64,000 nucleotides of DNA, taken from NCBI GenBank assembly GCA_005223045.1, contig NJBM01000008.1:62001-126000 (forward strand), given 5' to 3'. Source of the stretch: Planctomycetes bacterium B3_Pla (GTDB lineage Bacteria > Planctomycetota > Phycisphaerae > Sedimentisphaerales > Anaerobacaceae). The position numbers and the translations under genes are program-made. This document shows, in pieces, positions 35,657 through 44,446 of the stretch. The stretch's first letter is position 1. Every line of letters begins with the position of its first letter. A model generated the notes under the pieces. That model did not search any database. It was not told the origin of the DNA and saw only the letters and a program-made list of their open reading frames with translations.

Positions 35657-36901
35657 TCATACTTGACGGACTTCCAACAGCCCCTCGATCATTCCTTCGG
35701 GAACGCTCGCTGCGTGGATGTGAGGGAATCCGCTTCGATCAGAATTGAAGATGATCCATTTCAGATCCGGCGTCAGGTAAGCGTGGGGATGAGTGTTCTG
35801 CGGGCTGCCCCTGGAGGCTTTCGATTCACACACAACGGCTGTCTTTCCGGTTCGGATTGAGCCTACTATTATCTTCGCCGCGCCCTGCCAGTCGTCGCAG
35901 CAAAAGAACCGCCCGCAGCGGGAGACGCCGAGGTGATTGAATTTGTATCCTTTTGCAACGATCCGGGCGGGTGAGCCTGCGCCGACAGCTAACAGATTGC
36001 CCTTATCCGGCACGTAATCCCCCTCGGCCATGACTGTCAGCAGAATCTCTTTGGTTTCGCCGATCCACGTTTCGTGACCTGTGACAGCAGTGGTGTGGGG
36101 CGTTCCAACTCGCAGTTCGGTCCGTCCACCATCTGGCGTCGAGAGCAGGTAGAGCGTGGCTCCTTCCGGGCCGACCAGTCTGATTCGCTTGCCCTCGGGC
36201 GTATATTTGCCGCCCCGGTTGTGCTGGATCATCAGGTCACTGCCCGTACCCCGCTCGAACTGCGGATGAGGATTGAAAATGAACGGGCCCCGGTCAATGA
36301 TCGTCTCGGCACCTTCTTGGAGATCGACCAGCATTATGCCGAACATCTGGTAGTCGTCGCTTAGCCGCTTGCCGCACACATAATATCGCCCGTCGGTCGA
36401 GATTGTGCCGAGACTACGGAAGCTGCTTTCGCCCGCAATTTGATAGACCTCCTCCGGCGTGCCGTTCGAGAGGTCTGCCCGCATCAGGCTAAGCGTTTCC
36501 TCGCCGGTCCGCTTGAGGTAGTAAAAAGTGCCGTCGTTGGTAATCGCAGAACCGGTAAGTCTCCAGGCCGTATCCAGCCTGTGCTGCTTCCACGTGCCTA
36601 TCTCCACTACCATCAGTTCGGTCTTGTTCCCGCCCGATAGTTTGGGGTTGTATCTCTCATAAATGAAGTAGCGAGAATCGCCGGAGCAGTAGGGCAGCTC
36701 ACAGTAAATGTTCGATTGCCTGAACTGCTCCGTCGTGACCTGCCATATCTCCGAGCCGGTGGGTTGTCGCTCCAGATACACCGCGGCGGTAGCCGGACTC
36801 GGCGTGTTTCGGCCGAATGCACATTCGGTAGAGATTAGGGTGCCGGCGCCGACAATTTTCAAGAAGTCGCGACGAGAAATTCTCTTATTTCGGCTGGACA
36901 T
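35657..36901 (-). CDS. Tat-exported oligogalacturonate lyase-like protein (PL22-like)
   Basis: A 414-residue protein with a Tat signal ('RISRRDFLKIVGAG') followed by a seven-bladed propeller with PD40/WD-like repeats. Q368, H371 and H373 in 'QNTHPHAYLTPDLKWI' show the Q-x2-H-x-H spacing of the manganese-binding site of PL22 oligogalacturonate lyases, and His276 in 'GHETW' fits another ligand. Such enzymes cleave unsaturated digalacturonate from pectin. Many relatives are usually cytoplasmic, so export is a point to note. Its neighbours are two ceramidase-like genes and sugar oxidoreductases. The fold call is good; pectin as substrate is less certain. Confidence 0.78.
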   Translation of the reverse strand: MSSRNKRISRRDFLKIVGAGTLISTECAFGRNTPSPATAAVYLERQPTGSEIWQVTTEQFRQSNIYCELPYCSGDSRYFIYERYNPKLSGGNKTELMVVEIGTWKQHRLDTAWRLTGSAITNDGTFYYLKRTGEETLSLMRADLSNGTPEEVYQIAGESSFRSLGTISTDGRYYVCGKRLSDDYQMFGIMLVDLQEGAETIIDRGPFIFNPHPQFERGTGSDLMIQHNRGGKYTPEGKRIRLVGPEGATLYLLSTPDGGRTELRVGTPHTTAVTGHETWIGETKEILLTVMAEGDYVPDKGNLLAVGAGSPARIVAKGYKFNHLGVSRCGRFFCCDDWQGAAKIIVGSIRTGKTAVVCESKASRGSPQNTHPHAYLTPDLKWIIFNSDRSGFPHIHAASVPEGMIEGLLEVRQV

Positions 36902-36914
36902 GAGACCACCTTTT

Positions 36915-38264
36915 CTATTTGATTCGTTCGAGAAGCTCCAGGGTTTGCTCTACCATGATCTCCCCGGCGCCTTTTGCCAGATTCGTGCCGGAGCCAGGCT
37001 CGTATCCGCCCTCATCGTAAGCGTCGCTGTGGCATACGTATCCGATTGCGTCGTTGCATATCGTGACAATAAAGAGATTCTCCAGCCCGACTCGTTTCTT
37101 TATCTCCAGCCCTACTTCAACGAGGACTTCCCCGGGCAGCCCTAAAATATAAACGTCGCCGAGACGTAGTACCTGAATCTCAGTCTGAATGGCTTCATCC
37201 GACGCAGATGCTTTTTTCACAGGAAATTCAACAACCTTTTTGACCGCTTTGAGAGTGGCATTGTCGGTTGTCGAGATGAACTGGAGCTTTCTAAGCGCCT
37301 CGCCTCCAATCGCTTTGCCGATCTGCCGACAGGGTGATACTCCCCGGTCGAATGGGACAGTGTTGCCGGCTAATCCGAGAGCGAACAGACACACGCCTCC
37401 CTCGGCCTGCTCGACGACGTGCGTCGTGTGTGCAGGATAATCGGCTGATACCGCCGTACTCCGAGATGGATATATGCAGACGGGATGGCAGCCGAAATTG
37501 ACTAATGAGCCGACAATTCCGCCGTCCATATCTTCGATTCTAAGCACTCGCACCTCCGGGTCAACAGGGCCGAAATGCCATTCGTTCCGCTCATCGGCAA
37601 GAGTGAACGTCACCCTTGTGTTACCTTCGGAGTCTGTCTCGATTTTCCTTGTCGATCTGACTTCCGCCGGGAGTGTGAACGCCATCTTCACGAGGCCTTC
37701 GTTATTTCTCGGCCGTCGATTATAGACTATTTCAGGGACTTTGCCTTTCGCCGCACCTATTCTTATCTGCCGCATGTTTTTCTGAGCGATCATGACCGAG
37801 CTTGCGAGTTTCTTTATAAGCGTTTCAAGATAAGACCGATCAATGCCGAAGTCGCCAAGCACCTTCTCCGGAGCGAGCTTAGACTTGGTAAAAACTTCCG
37901 GCCCGGAGTGCGTATGCGTCGCGCAGATGAGGATGTTTTGTTCGGGGATGCCGAGCTTTTCTTTGATAATTTCCCGTACGGGATCGGTGATTTCTTCCAA
38001 AGGACTGTACAGCAAATCAGCCGAGACGATTGCTACGGTATTGGTCCCATCATCGAGAACCAGCGCCTTAGCGTAAAGCTCGTCAAGGATATTGTCGCTC
38101 GGTTTGCCGTAGGAGCCGATAAGCGGTATCCCCAACGGCGGCGTGATATTCACCTTCGCACACCCGCCTTTGAGCGCCGCCTGAGAAGCAGTGCAGAAGA
38201 TGTGGAGGACTAACAAACTCACCGCAACCGATGTCAGTGACCTAACAATTGTGTTCCTTTTCAT
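36915..38264 (-). CDS. Neutral/alkaline ceramidase-like protein, paralogue A
   Basis: A 449-residue exported protein with a signal peptide (to about residue 30) and the family start 'LKGGCAKVNITPPLGIPLIG'. Further motifs are 'LCATHTHSGPE' type sequence ('ICATHTHSGPEV'), 'NFGCHPVCI' and 'LALAGNTVP'-like 'LGLAGNTVPFDRG'. It lacks the 'GDVSPN' serine loop in canonical form. It is closely similar to the gene at 47463 (same motifs and length), so the two are paralogues. ATG 38264 with GAGGA upstream was preferred over the upstream in-frame ATG at 38333. It lies 13 bp upstream of the lyase-like gene, on the same strand. Confidence 0.82.
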   Translation of the reverse strand: MKRNTIVRSLTSVAVSLLVLHIFCTASQAALKGGCAKVNITPPLGIPLIGSYGKPSDNILDELYAKALVLDDGTNTVAIVSADLLYSPLEEITDPVREIIKEKLGIPEQNILICATHTHSGPEVFTKSKLAPEKVLGDFGIDRSYLETLIKKLASSVMIAQKNMRQIRIGAAKGKVPEIVYNRRPRNNEGLVKMAFTLPAEVRSTRKIETDSEGNTRVTFTLADERNEWHFGPVDPEVRVLRIEDMDGGIVGSLVNFGCHPVCIYPSRSTAVSADYPAHTTHVVEQAEGGVCLFALGLAGNTVPFDRGVSPCRQIGKAIGGEALRKLQFISTTDNATLKAVKKVVEFPVKKASASDEAIQTEIQVLRLGDVYILGLPGEVLVEVGLEIKKRVGLENLFIVTICNDAIGYVCHSDAYDEGGYEPGSGTNLAKGAGEIMVEQTLELLERIK

Positions 38265-38416
38265 GGCGATTGGTCCTCGTATCTGGTTACATCGCCGTAT
38301 TCTAACGCAGTCCCCGCCCGGATGCCAGCCCAATCGCCCATTGACAATTAGACCTGAGAGGTCCTCTTTGTAGGGTGGCGGCTTGCCCCACCATACCTGT
38401 TTGAAAGAGGAAATTC

Positions 38417-38445
38417 TTGACAGTTCAGGGTGAATCGTGTAACAT
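38417..38445 (+). promoter_or_regulatory. Probable sigma-70 promoter for the prepilin-like gene
   Basis: TTGACA (38417-38422) and TAACAT (38440-38445) are separated by 17 bp, 54 bp before ATG 38499. The -35 is perfect and the -10 matches four of six bases. Confidence 0.5.
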
Positions 38446-38498
38446 TATCGATGTAGTACGGGAAAAACATGTTTCTTGGTTGTTTAAGGAGCCGGACT

Positions 38499-39314
38499 AT
38501 GAAACGCCAGGCCTTTACCTTAATTGAGTTACTCGTCGTGATTGCCGTCATTGCTATTCTGATGGCCATTCTAATGCCGGCATTGAACCTGGCACGGGAC
38601 CAGGGCCGCAAGATGGTATGCTCGAGTAACCTGCACAGTATTGCCTTAGCCAACCAGCTTTACTCGAACAACAATGACGACTGGAGTGTGCCTTGTCGCT
38701 ACATATCCACCCAGGGGACTACGTTATGGACGACCAACAACGAGTTCCGCAAACACATCGGCTACGAGGGGGCCGAAGACACCCCCAATATGTCCGGCGT
38801 TCAAACCCCCAAGAAGTACAAGTGCCCCTCCGATTCACAGAAAGCCTGGTTGCACGCATACGACATTGAAAGCGGCAACGAGGGGGGCACTCTCACCAGC
38901 TACGGCCTAAACATCGAAGACTTCTACCCCTCAGTAGGTTCGCCCTCATGGACGGCCACCATGGGCATGGACATATTGGCATTCAAGATGACGAACATCC
39001 AGCAGCCGGCCCGGAAAATGCAATTCAACGAAGCTCACGACTGGTGGAGCAAGTGGAAGGGGGCCAATTACATCGACGGCTGGGACGTGCTTGGCCAGGA
39101 CGGCACTGTCAATCAGTACAAGGGCGTCGGATGCGGCGGGCCTACGATGTATCGCCATAATGAGGCCGCCAATCTCGCCTTCTACGACGGCCACGTGGAA
39201 AGCCGGCACAAAAGCAAAGTCTGGATACCCGAGCACGCCCAGCAGCAACCCTACCAACCCGGAATATGGGTGGTCAGCAGAGACCTCTGGCAAAAAAACG
39301 GCGGCGGCCTGTAA
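38499..39314 (+). CDS. Prepilin-like secreted protein with H-X9-DG-type tail
   Basis: A 271-residue protein with a very short leader, MKRQA, then 'FTLIELLVVIAVIAILMAIL', the type IV pilin signal with Ala at -1. The C-terminal part has 'EAANLAFYDGHVESRHKSK', the DG-containing motif of planctomycete pilin-like proteins, and ends 'WQKNGGGL'. It should be processed by a prepilin peptidase. AAGGAG lies 8 nt before ATG 38499; the frame extends upstream to 38469, but 38499 is better. The 3' end and its flank are repeated, with changes, at 40914-41066. Confidence 0.82.
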   Translation: MKRQAFTLIELLVVIAVIAILMAILMPALNLARDQGRKMVCSSNLHSIALANQLYSNNNDDWSVPCRYISTQGTTLWTTNNEFRKHIGYEGAEDTPNMSGVQTPKKYKCPSDSQKAWLHAYDIESGNEGGTLTSYGLNIEDFYPSVGSPSWTATMGMDILAFKMTNIQQPARKMQFNEAHDWWSKWKGANYIDGWDVLGQDGTVNQYKGVGCGGPTMYRHNEAANLAFYDGHVESRHKSKVWIPEHAQQQPYQPGIWVVSRDLWQKNGGGL

Positions 39315-39427
39315 GACCGACGAATAATCAGGTCGAAAAATATTCAATCTTTTTGCCGGCCGGAGTCGCTGATTTTTTGTCTACTGTGCCCAGCCGGTAA
39401 TGGGTGGGGATAGTAGTTTTCCACTTC

Positions 39428-40720
39428 TTACACACGCACCATGCCTGGCCTGGGAACGGGCCGGATAGAACCATCCCATGCGGCAATGTCTGGCGGTGTC
39501 AGTTGGAGCTTGGAATTTAGAATCTCGTCCCACGTGACATTTTTGCCGGTGTAAGCCGATTCGCGTCCCATGATAGCGGTCAGGGTCGATTCACACAAAA
39601 AGCGGGTGTCATTCGGAATCTCGCCTCGCCGCAGCGCCGCGACAAAATCAATATGCTCCTGGCGGTGGCTTTCGTGCTGGTTCGGGTGTTCACGAAATAC
39701 CCTGGCATTTTCGCCCGTGATCTGGCTCTTGCGGCTGACAATCGCGGCATGGCCTTTCGTTCCGACGATCTCCTCTCCGATCTTCGTATCGGTCCCCTTG
39801 ATCTGTCGGCACATGCTGGTCATGCGAATGCCGTTTTCATATTCGAACTCGACTGTGAAGTGGTCATAGATATTGCCGCCGCGGTCTACGTGGTACTGTC
39901 GCCCGCCCATTCCATAGGCCCTAACGGGATGGGTCTGCATGATCCAGTTGCAGAAATCAAGGTTGTGGACGTGCTGCTCGACGATGTGGTCGCCGCAAAG
40001 CCAGTCGACGTGGAACCAGTTGTGGAAATGGTATTCGGGAAGCGTCATCCCCTCTTCACGTTCGCGATACCAGATATTGCCCGTGTTGAAGTAAGCGTAG
40101 AGGGACATGACGTCGCCAAGTTCACCGTCGTGAATGGCTTTGACAAGGTCGGCGTAGTGAAACACGTGGCGGCTGTTGAAACCGGACAGCAGGGCGATCC
40201 CCTTTCGTTTCATTTCCTTCTCGAGTGCGAGTATGCGGCGGACACCCGGAGCGTCAGTGGCGCACGGCTTTTCCGCGAAAATATGCACACCTTTCTTGAC
40301 CGCGTATTCTATATGCGCCGGCCGAAAGCCCGGTGGCGTGCAAAGGAGTACGTAGTCAATGCCGGAGTCGATTACTTTCTTATATGCATCCAGACCGGCA
40401 AAGCAATGGTCGGGTTCTACCTTGACGCTGTCTTTCAGCGCCCGGCCGTCTTCCTTGATCTTCATCAGCCTGCCGAGGCTCTTCTCGACCTTGGCCTTGA
40501 AGATGTCGCCCATCGCCACCAGTTCGATATTCTCCCCGGCCAGCAATGCATCTCGTGCGGCTCCCGTGCCGCGGCCGCCGCAGCCCACAAGACCCACGCG
40601 AATACAGTCGTTGTTAGCCCCGAATGCCTGCCCGGCAACGGAGAATCCAGCCAAAGCGGCGACCTTAGTGCCCGTCTCTAAAAAGCGACGACGCGTCATT
40701 GTATCTTTGTCCGATTTCAT
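39428..40720 (-). CDS. Tat-exported Gfo/Idh/MocA-family oxidoreductase
   Basis: A 430-residue protein with a twin-arginine signal ('MTRRRFLETGTKVAALAG'), so the folded NAD(P)-containing enzyme should be exported. The dinucleotide motif is 'VGLVGCGGRGTGAARDAL', followed by 'LLCTPPGFRPAHIEYAVKKG' and the 'FAEKPCA' lysine motif. The C-terminal half contains 'WHVDWLCGDHIVEQHVHNLD'-like sequence ('HVDWLCGDHIVEQHVHNLDF'), a common signature of Tat-type planctomycete members. Such exported members often carry tightly bound NAD, as in glucose-fructose oxidoreductase. AGGAA precedes the ATG. The sugar substrate is unknown. Confidence 0.88.
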   Translation of the reverse strand: MKSDKDTMTRRRFLETGTKVAALAGFSVAGQAFGANNDCIRVGLVGCGGRGTGAARDALLAGENIELVAMGDIFKAKVEKSLGRLMKIKEDGRALKDSVKVEPDHCFAGLDAYKKVIDSGIDYVLLCTPPGFRPAHIEYAVKKGVHIFAEKPCATDAPGVRRILALEKEMKRKGIALLSGFNSRHVFHYADLVKAIHDGELGDVMSLYAYFNTGNIWYREREEGMTLPEYHFHNWFHVDWLCGDHIVEQHVHNLDFCNWIMQTHPVRAYGMGGRQYHVDRGGNIYDHFTVEFEYENGIRMTSMCRQIKGTDTKIGEEIVGTKGHAAIVSRKSQITGENARVFREHPNQHESHRQEHIDFVAALRRGEIPNDTRFLCESTLTAIMGRESAYTGKNVTWDEILNSKLQLTPPDIAAWDGSIRPVPRPGMVRV

Positions 40721-40913
40721 AGGTAGGTTCCTTTCTATAAAGCGAATTATTGCCGTTTGTCCTCAGAACAACTGATGAAAGACCGCCTCTCGGCCAACCC
40801 GAGCACGCGTCCGTCGAGACCACCTTAACAGATGTTCTCATGGCGGAAATTATAACAGGATGTCGTTGAGATGACAAGAATCGCGGTGTTTTTGGGCTGT
40901 CACTGGTTTTTAC

Positions 40914-41066
40914 GAGGGCGCCAACCTCGCCTTCTATGACGGCCACGTGAAAAGCCGGCACAAAAGCAAAGACTGGATACCCGAGCACGCCCAGCAGCAA
41001 CCCTACCAACCCGGAATATGGGTCGTCGACAGAGACCTCTGGCAAAAAAACGGCGGCGGAATATAA
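40914..41066 (+). pseudogene. Truncated copy of the prepilin-like gene 3' end
   Basis: The frame reads 'YEGANLAFYDGHVKSRHKSK', then 'DWIPEHAQQQPYQPGIWVV', then 'DRDLWQKNGGGI' and TAA (41064-41066). This is nearly identical to the last 50 or so residues of the gene ending at 39314, and similarity continues into the 3' flank (39320-39415 against 41070-41160). No start codon or N-terminal pilin signal is present. It is a remnant of a segmental duplication flanking the oxidoreductase gene. Confidence 0.8.
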
Positions 41067-41184
41067 CAACGCCAAATAAAAAGGTCTCACAATATACAAC
41101 CTGTTTATTAGGCAGGGTCGTAGATTTCCGCTTACTATCCCCAGCCACTAACAGGTGGCTGGCTCAAGTTTCTCCCTGGTTTCT

Positions 41185-41200
41185 CGCGTGTTAATCCGCA
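41185..41200. repeat. Third copy of the 16-nt dispersed palindrome arm
   Basis: CGCGTGTTAATCCGCA is identical to 15481-15496, the right arm of the perfect inverted repeat at 15447-15495, 25 kb away. Here no paired arm is present. It lies in the roughly 200-bp gap before the kinase-like gene. Confidence 0.7.
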
Positions 41201-41273
41201 TTTGTTCTAGTTTCCAAAGCATCCACCATGTTCAGGGCAATTTGACTCGCGATTCTCTTGTCGTGATCAGTTA

Positions 41274-43001
41274 TCACCCGAGTGTTCCATCCGTACACAA
41301 TCTAACGTACAGGCCGGAAGTAAACAATCGATACAGTTTGACATCCAATGGATAGAAGTACTTCAGACCTCTCAAGAGACTATATGACAGACCTAAGCAA
41401 TACAAATATTTCTTGTCTGGATAATTCATGAACGCATGCTTACGTATTTCAGAAATGATCTTGTGAGCCTTGCACAAATCTGGGTCGTCGAGTATTAGCG
41501 GATCTTTCAGATCCTTATCTCGTATGGTGACATCTATCAGTGACTTCTCAAGCCTAAGCAATTTCTTGAGGCCCTCCATGTTTGTGGTCTGGGAGTCTTT
41601 TGCTGTCAATCGTTTTGCATCAGAAAGTCGACGCGAGCTGAACAAGTCATATCGCGTGGATATCTCCAATTCAATGAAGTCACGGTATATGTCTCCGATG
41701 CCTGTATAGAAGAAATCAATAAAGAAATACCTCCCCGAATCATCATCGATCAGAATGTTTTCAGCGTGGAGATCACCATGAATCACAGTCATCTTAACCT
41801 GCTCAGCGAGCGGTCGCTCCAGGAACGTCACCGGATTAGGAATGGATAGGCTAAGCGGCTTTATGACAACATTCTCTCCAGCAAACTCTACGATATCTTC
41901 CTTCAGAGACTTCTCTAATTTGTTAATTTGGCTCTTTAGGATACCGAGATGGTTTTCCCGCATCTCGTCTATGTCTGACTGAATTACCTTCTCCAAATAG
42001 TAATGCTGGAAGAAAGTTTCCTCAACATCTACCAGTTTGTTACCATCGACAGACAGCCAGTTTTGATTGTCAACATTGAACATTTTGCGAATGATGTCGA
42101 GAATAGAGTCCGTATCGTTTTCTCTCATGTACTCGGAAAATGAAACAATGCCGTCTGGTTTGTCACGAGGAAATGAGTAGAGGATGGCAGCATAACTTTG
42201 TGTTTCTGCAAAGCCAATCTTTCTGACAGTCTGATCAACCGTGAGAAACCATTGCACGTACTTGTCATATCTTGAGGCTTCCTGCAGAATGTCTGTTCTC
42301 GGGCCAAACTTCAGAATCGCAGACATCTTCTTCTCTTTGTCGAGTAGGATTGTTGGGGTGATTTGAAGGAGCACGGAACTTGACTTGCCAGCACCTTCAA
42401 AGGGTTCAACAGTTATTTCTCTTGCGATGGATTCACTGTTCGTGTCCCCCGCAAAAAGCTTACCAAGAATATGTCGGAGTTCATTCTTTATTTCAATCAA
42501 GGAAGTGTCTTGACGCTTCTGGGATGGATTTGATCTGGACTGGGAATTAAGTGAGAGCACAGTATCCACTACCGGGTCGAAGCGAACGCTAATATCCGGC
42601 ATCCGAGACTTGAAATCCAATACTCTCTTGATCAAAGCACCCAGATCTGGGGCTCCTCTTCCCGTCCTGTTTGGGAACGAGTACTCGGCAATAATGTCGG
42701 GCGGCCACAGGTAATCTGCCAGTCGAGTGGCTCCTCGATCACCTGTCACAAGTATAGATAACTCTGGGTGCCGAGAATGGAATTCGCGCAGAAACTCTTT
42801 CGGCTTTTTTAACGATTGGACGTTCACGACGAATATGGCGTAACTGGTCTCTTCCACCTTCTTCATACAGGCAGGCATGTCTGGACCGATAAAATCAGCC
42901 GAAATACCCATTGTCTCAAGTATTTGAGCGAGGGTGTCAATCCAATCTTGTGCAGTGTCGCACACTAAGACTTCCTTTGTTTTTGAATTCTTGCTCTGCA
43001 T
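41274..43001 (-). CDS. Receiver-like domain fused to aminoglycoside-phosphotransferase-type kinase
   Basis: About 575 residues. The first 120 resemble a response-regulator receiver ('EVLVCDTAQDWIDTLAQIL', then 'YAIFVVNVQS'), but the usual phospho-acceptor Asp is missing, with Asn at that strand. The C-terminal 380 residues are APH/choline-kinase-like. Gly-rich 'FEGAGKSSS' and Lys in 'AILKFGPR' suit nucleotide binding, and the catalytic loop is 'HGDLHAENILID' (His408-Asp410, Asn415) followed by 'FIDFF'. I note a resemblance to the TCAD9-type kinase of ternary conflict systems, from memory only. The gene appears more AT-rich than its surroundings. ATG 43001 has GGGAAGAG upstream; a TTG at 43040 is the alternative. 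Confidence 0.7.
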   Translation of the reverse strand: MQSKNSKTKEVLVCDTAQDWIDTLAQILETMGISADFIGPDMPACMKKVEETSYAIFVVNVQSLKKPKEFLREFHSRHPELSILVTGDRGATRLADYLWPPDIIAEYSFPNRTGRGAPDLGALIKRVLDFKSRMPDISVRFDPVVDTVLSLNSQSRSNPSQKRQDTSLIEIKNELRHILGKLFAGDTNSESIAREITVEPFEGAGKSSSVLLQITPTILLDKEKKMSAILKFGPRTDILQEASRYDKYVQWFLTVDQTVRKIGFAETQSYAAILYSFPRDKPDGIVSFSEYMRENDTDSILDIIRKMFNVDNQNWLSVDGNKLVDVEETFFQHYYLEKVIQSDIDEMRENHLGILKSQINKLEKSLKEDIVEFAGENVVIKPLSLSIPNPVTFLERPLAEQVKMTVIHGDLHAENILIDDDSGRYFFIDFFYTGIGDIYRDFIELEISTRYDLFSSRRLSDAKRLTAKDSQTTNMEGLKKLLRLEKSLIDVTIRDKDLKDPLILDDPDLCKAHKIISEIRKHAFMNYPDKKYLYCLGLSYSLLRGLKYFYPLDVKLYRLFTSGLYVRLCTDGTLG

Positions 43002-43618
43002 GTGCTCTTCCCTTTTTCTTAGGGGACAATGACGATACAAACAGCCTTGTAATATTGTGTATCGTCAATCCTTTCCGATACCGATGATATTTTGTAGATT
43101 TCGGGGGACACCATACTTAATTGGCACCAATGAAGCATCAGGTGTTCAGTACGTTTTCTTCAAAGAACTCATCTACCGCTCCAATAACTAGTGTCCATAT
43201 TCAGCGCCTTTTGTCGCTCGCTCAAGGTTGCTCTTTCATAGTATACCCGTTTTCACAGCCGGGAACAAGCACTTTCGGCCACAGTCTGGTCCACATAGCC
43301 ATAAGGGCGCGTATTTTACCCTTCTACTAATAAAGGCGTTTCTCAACAGGCAAGTGTTGACGACAAAATTGGAAAAATTTGAAAAAAAGACAGGAAATAA
43401 GGAAAAAAGGCCAAAAACAGGATAAAAGTAGAAAGTTCAAAGCAAAAAGGGCCAAGGCAAAAGGAGTTGGAATATCCAATCCCTCGACCCTGCTCGGGAT
43501 AGGTATCGAACCCCGATAGAAGGAATCGGGACAGGCAAGGAATGTCGAATGTCGAAGTGATAATTCGTGTCTTGGTGCCTTTGTGGCCGCTGTAATTGAC
43601 TATTGATTATTGTTTTTC

Positions 43619-43696
43619 TTCGTGGTTCTCCGTGCCTTCGTGGTGAACCTAAAACCGCGTTAATCAGTGTTAATCCTTCGACTTCGCTCAGGACGG
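43619..43696. repeat. Cluster of heptamer-like and dispersed repeats
   Basis: CTTCGTGGTTCTCCGTGCC followed by TTCGTGGTG is a run of degenerate heptamers of the CACGAAG type (read here in reverse). CCTTCGACTTCGCTCAGGAC at 43675 is the near reverse complement of 1044-1066. Similar CACAGAG heptamers occur at about 44194-44219. They look like dispersed intergenic repeats of this genome. Confidence 0.6.
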
Positions 43697-43887
43697 CGTC
43701 CGTGGTTAATGCCCGTGTTTTTGAGATTTCACTTGTAAATTGGCCATGAATATGGTATAATATCTAACTAACAAATGGAGAATTGTGAAAAGACAGAATA
43801 CAGGATGAGACGGAGGATCAGGATACCAGGATAACAGGAGGTGGGTTATCGGGACAGCAGGGAATCGGGCTTGGTGGCTATGAGCCG

Positions 43888-44409
43888 TTTGAAAAAACAA
43901 ACCCAATTTCGTATATCGTATGTGGTATGGCACATTTGGCAGGGCACGCTTTTGCAAAACAAAGCCAATTATCTCGTATTGCGTACTGCGTGATGCGTAC
44001 TGCGAAAAGGAGTTTGAAAAAACAAAACCAATTTGCGAAAGTCCTAAATAAACGTAAACACATTCGTTGCAAATTCTTATGAAATATTATCCTGTTGAAG
44101 GCCCCAAAAAAACAAAGCCAATTTTCCGGAGACTATCGGTGTTCATTCGTGTTTATTCGTGGCTAATTTGAAAAAACAAAGCCAATTATTCTGCCACAGA
44201 GGGCTCAGAGTGCACAGAGAGAATATTTATATTACGGTACCAGATTTTGAAAGGAAGATGTATCTTGCGGAATGCCTGCCGGACCGGCGGAGGCAACTTT
44301 GAAAAAACAAAGCCAATTTATTAAAGGGTCAAATAAATGTAAATTCAATACTGACAAGGGATTATGATAGTAACTGCTGCCTGGGGCGCCGAAAAAACAA
44401 AGCCAATTT
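43888..44409. repeat. Seven irregular copies of GAAAAAACAAAGCCAATT
   Basis: Copies begin at about 43891, 43954, 44016, 44105, 44170, 44301 and 44391. Copies 5, 6 and 7 are identical over 18 nt, and the others differ by one to three bases. Most are preceded by TTT. Centre-to-centre distances are about 63, 62, 89, 65, 131 and 90 bp, and the sequences in between are unrelated to each other. On the minus strand each copy reads AATTGGCTTTGTTTTTTC, translating to 'NWLCFF' in one frame. Imperfect copies and irregular spacing argue against CRISPR. Confidence 0.85.
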
Positions 44410-44446
44410 CGGAATCCCACCCACCCCCAAAGGGGTAGGAGCAAGG

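Noticed and set aside
39653-40681. 342-codon open frame on the plus strand
   Set aside because: Antisense shadow of the Tat-exported Gfo/Idh/MocA gene.
43490-43530. tRNA-like 'GGTATCGAACCCC' stretch
   Set aside because: It resembles a T-loop only locally; no acceptor, D or anticodon stems can be formed around it.
43888-44409. CRISPR-like array
   Set aside because: Repeats are imperfect and spacing varies from about 62 to 131 bp; no cas genes are nearby. A CRISPR array would have near-identical repeats and spacers of similar length.
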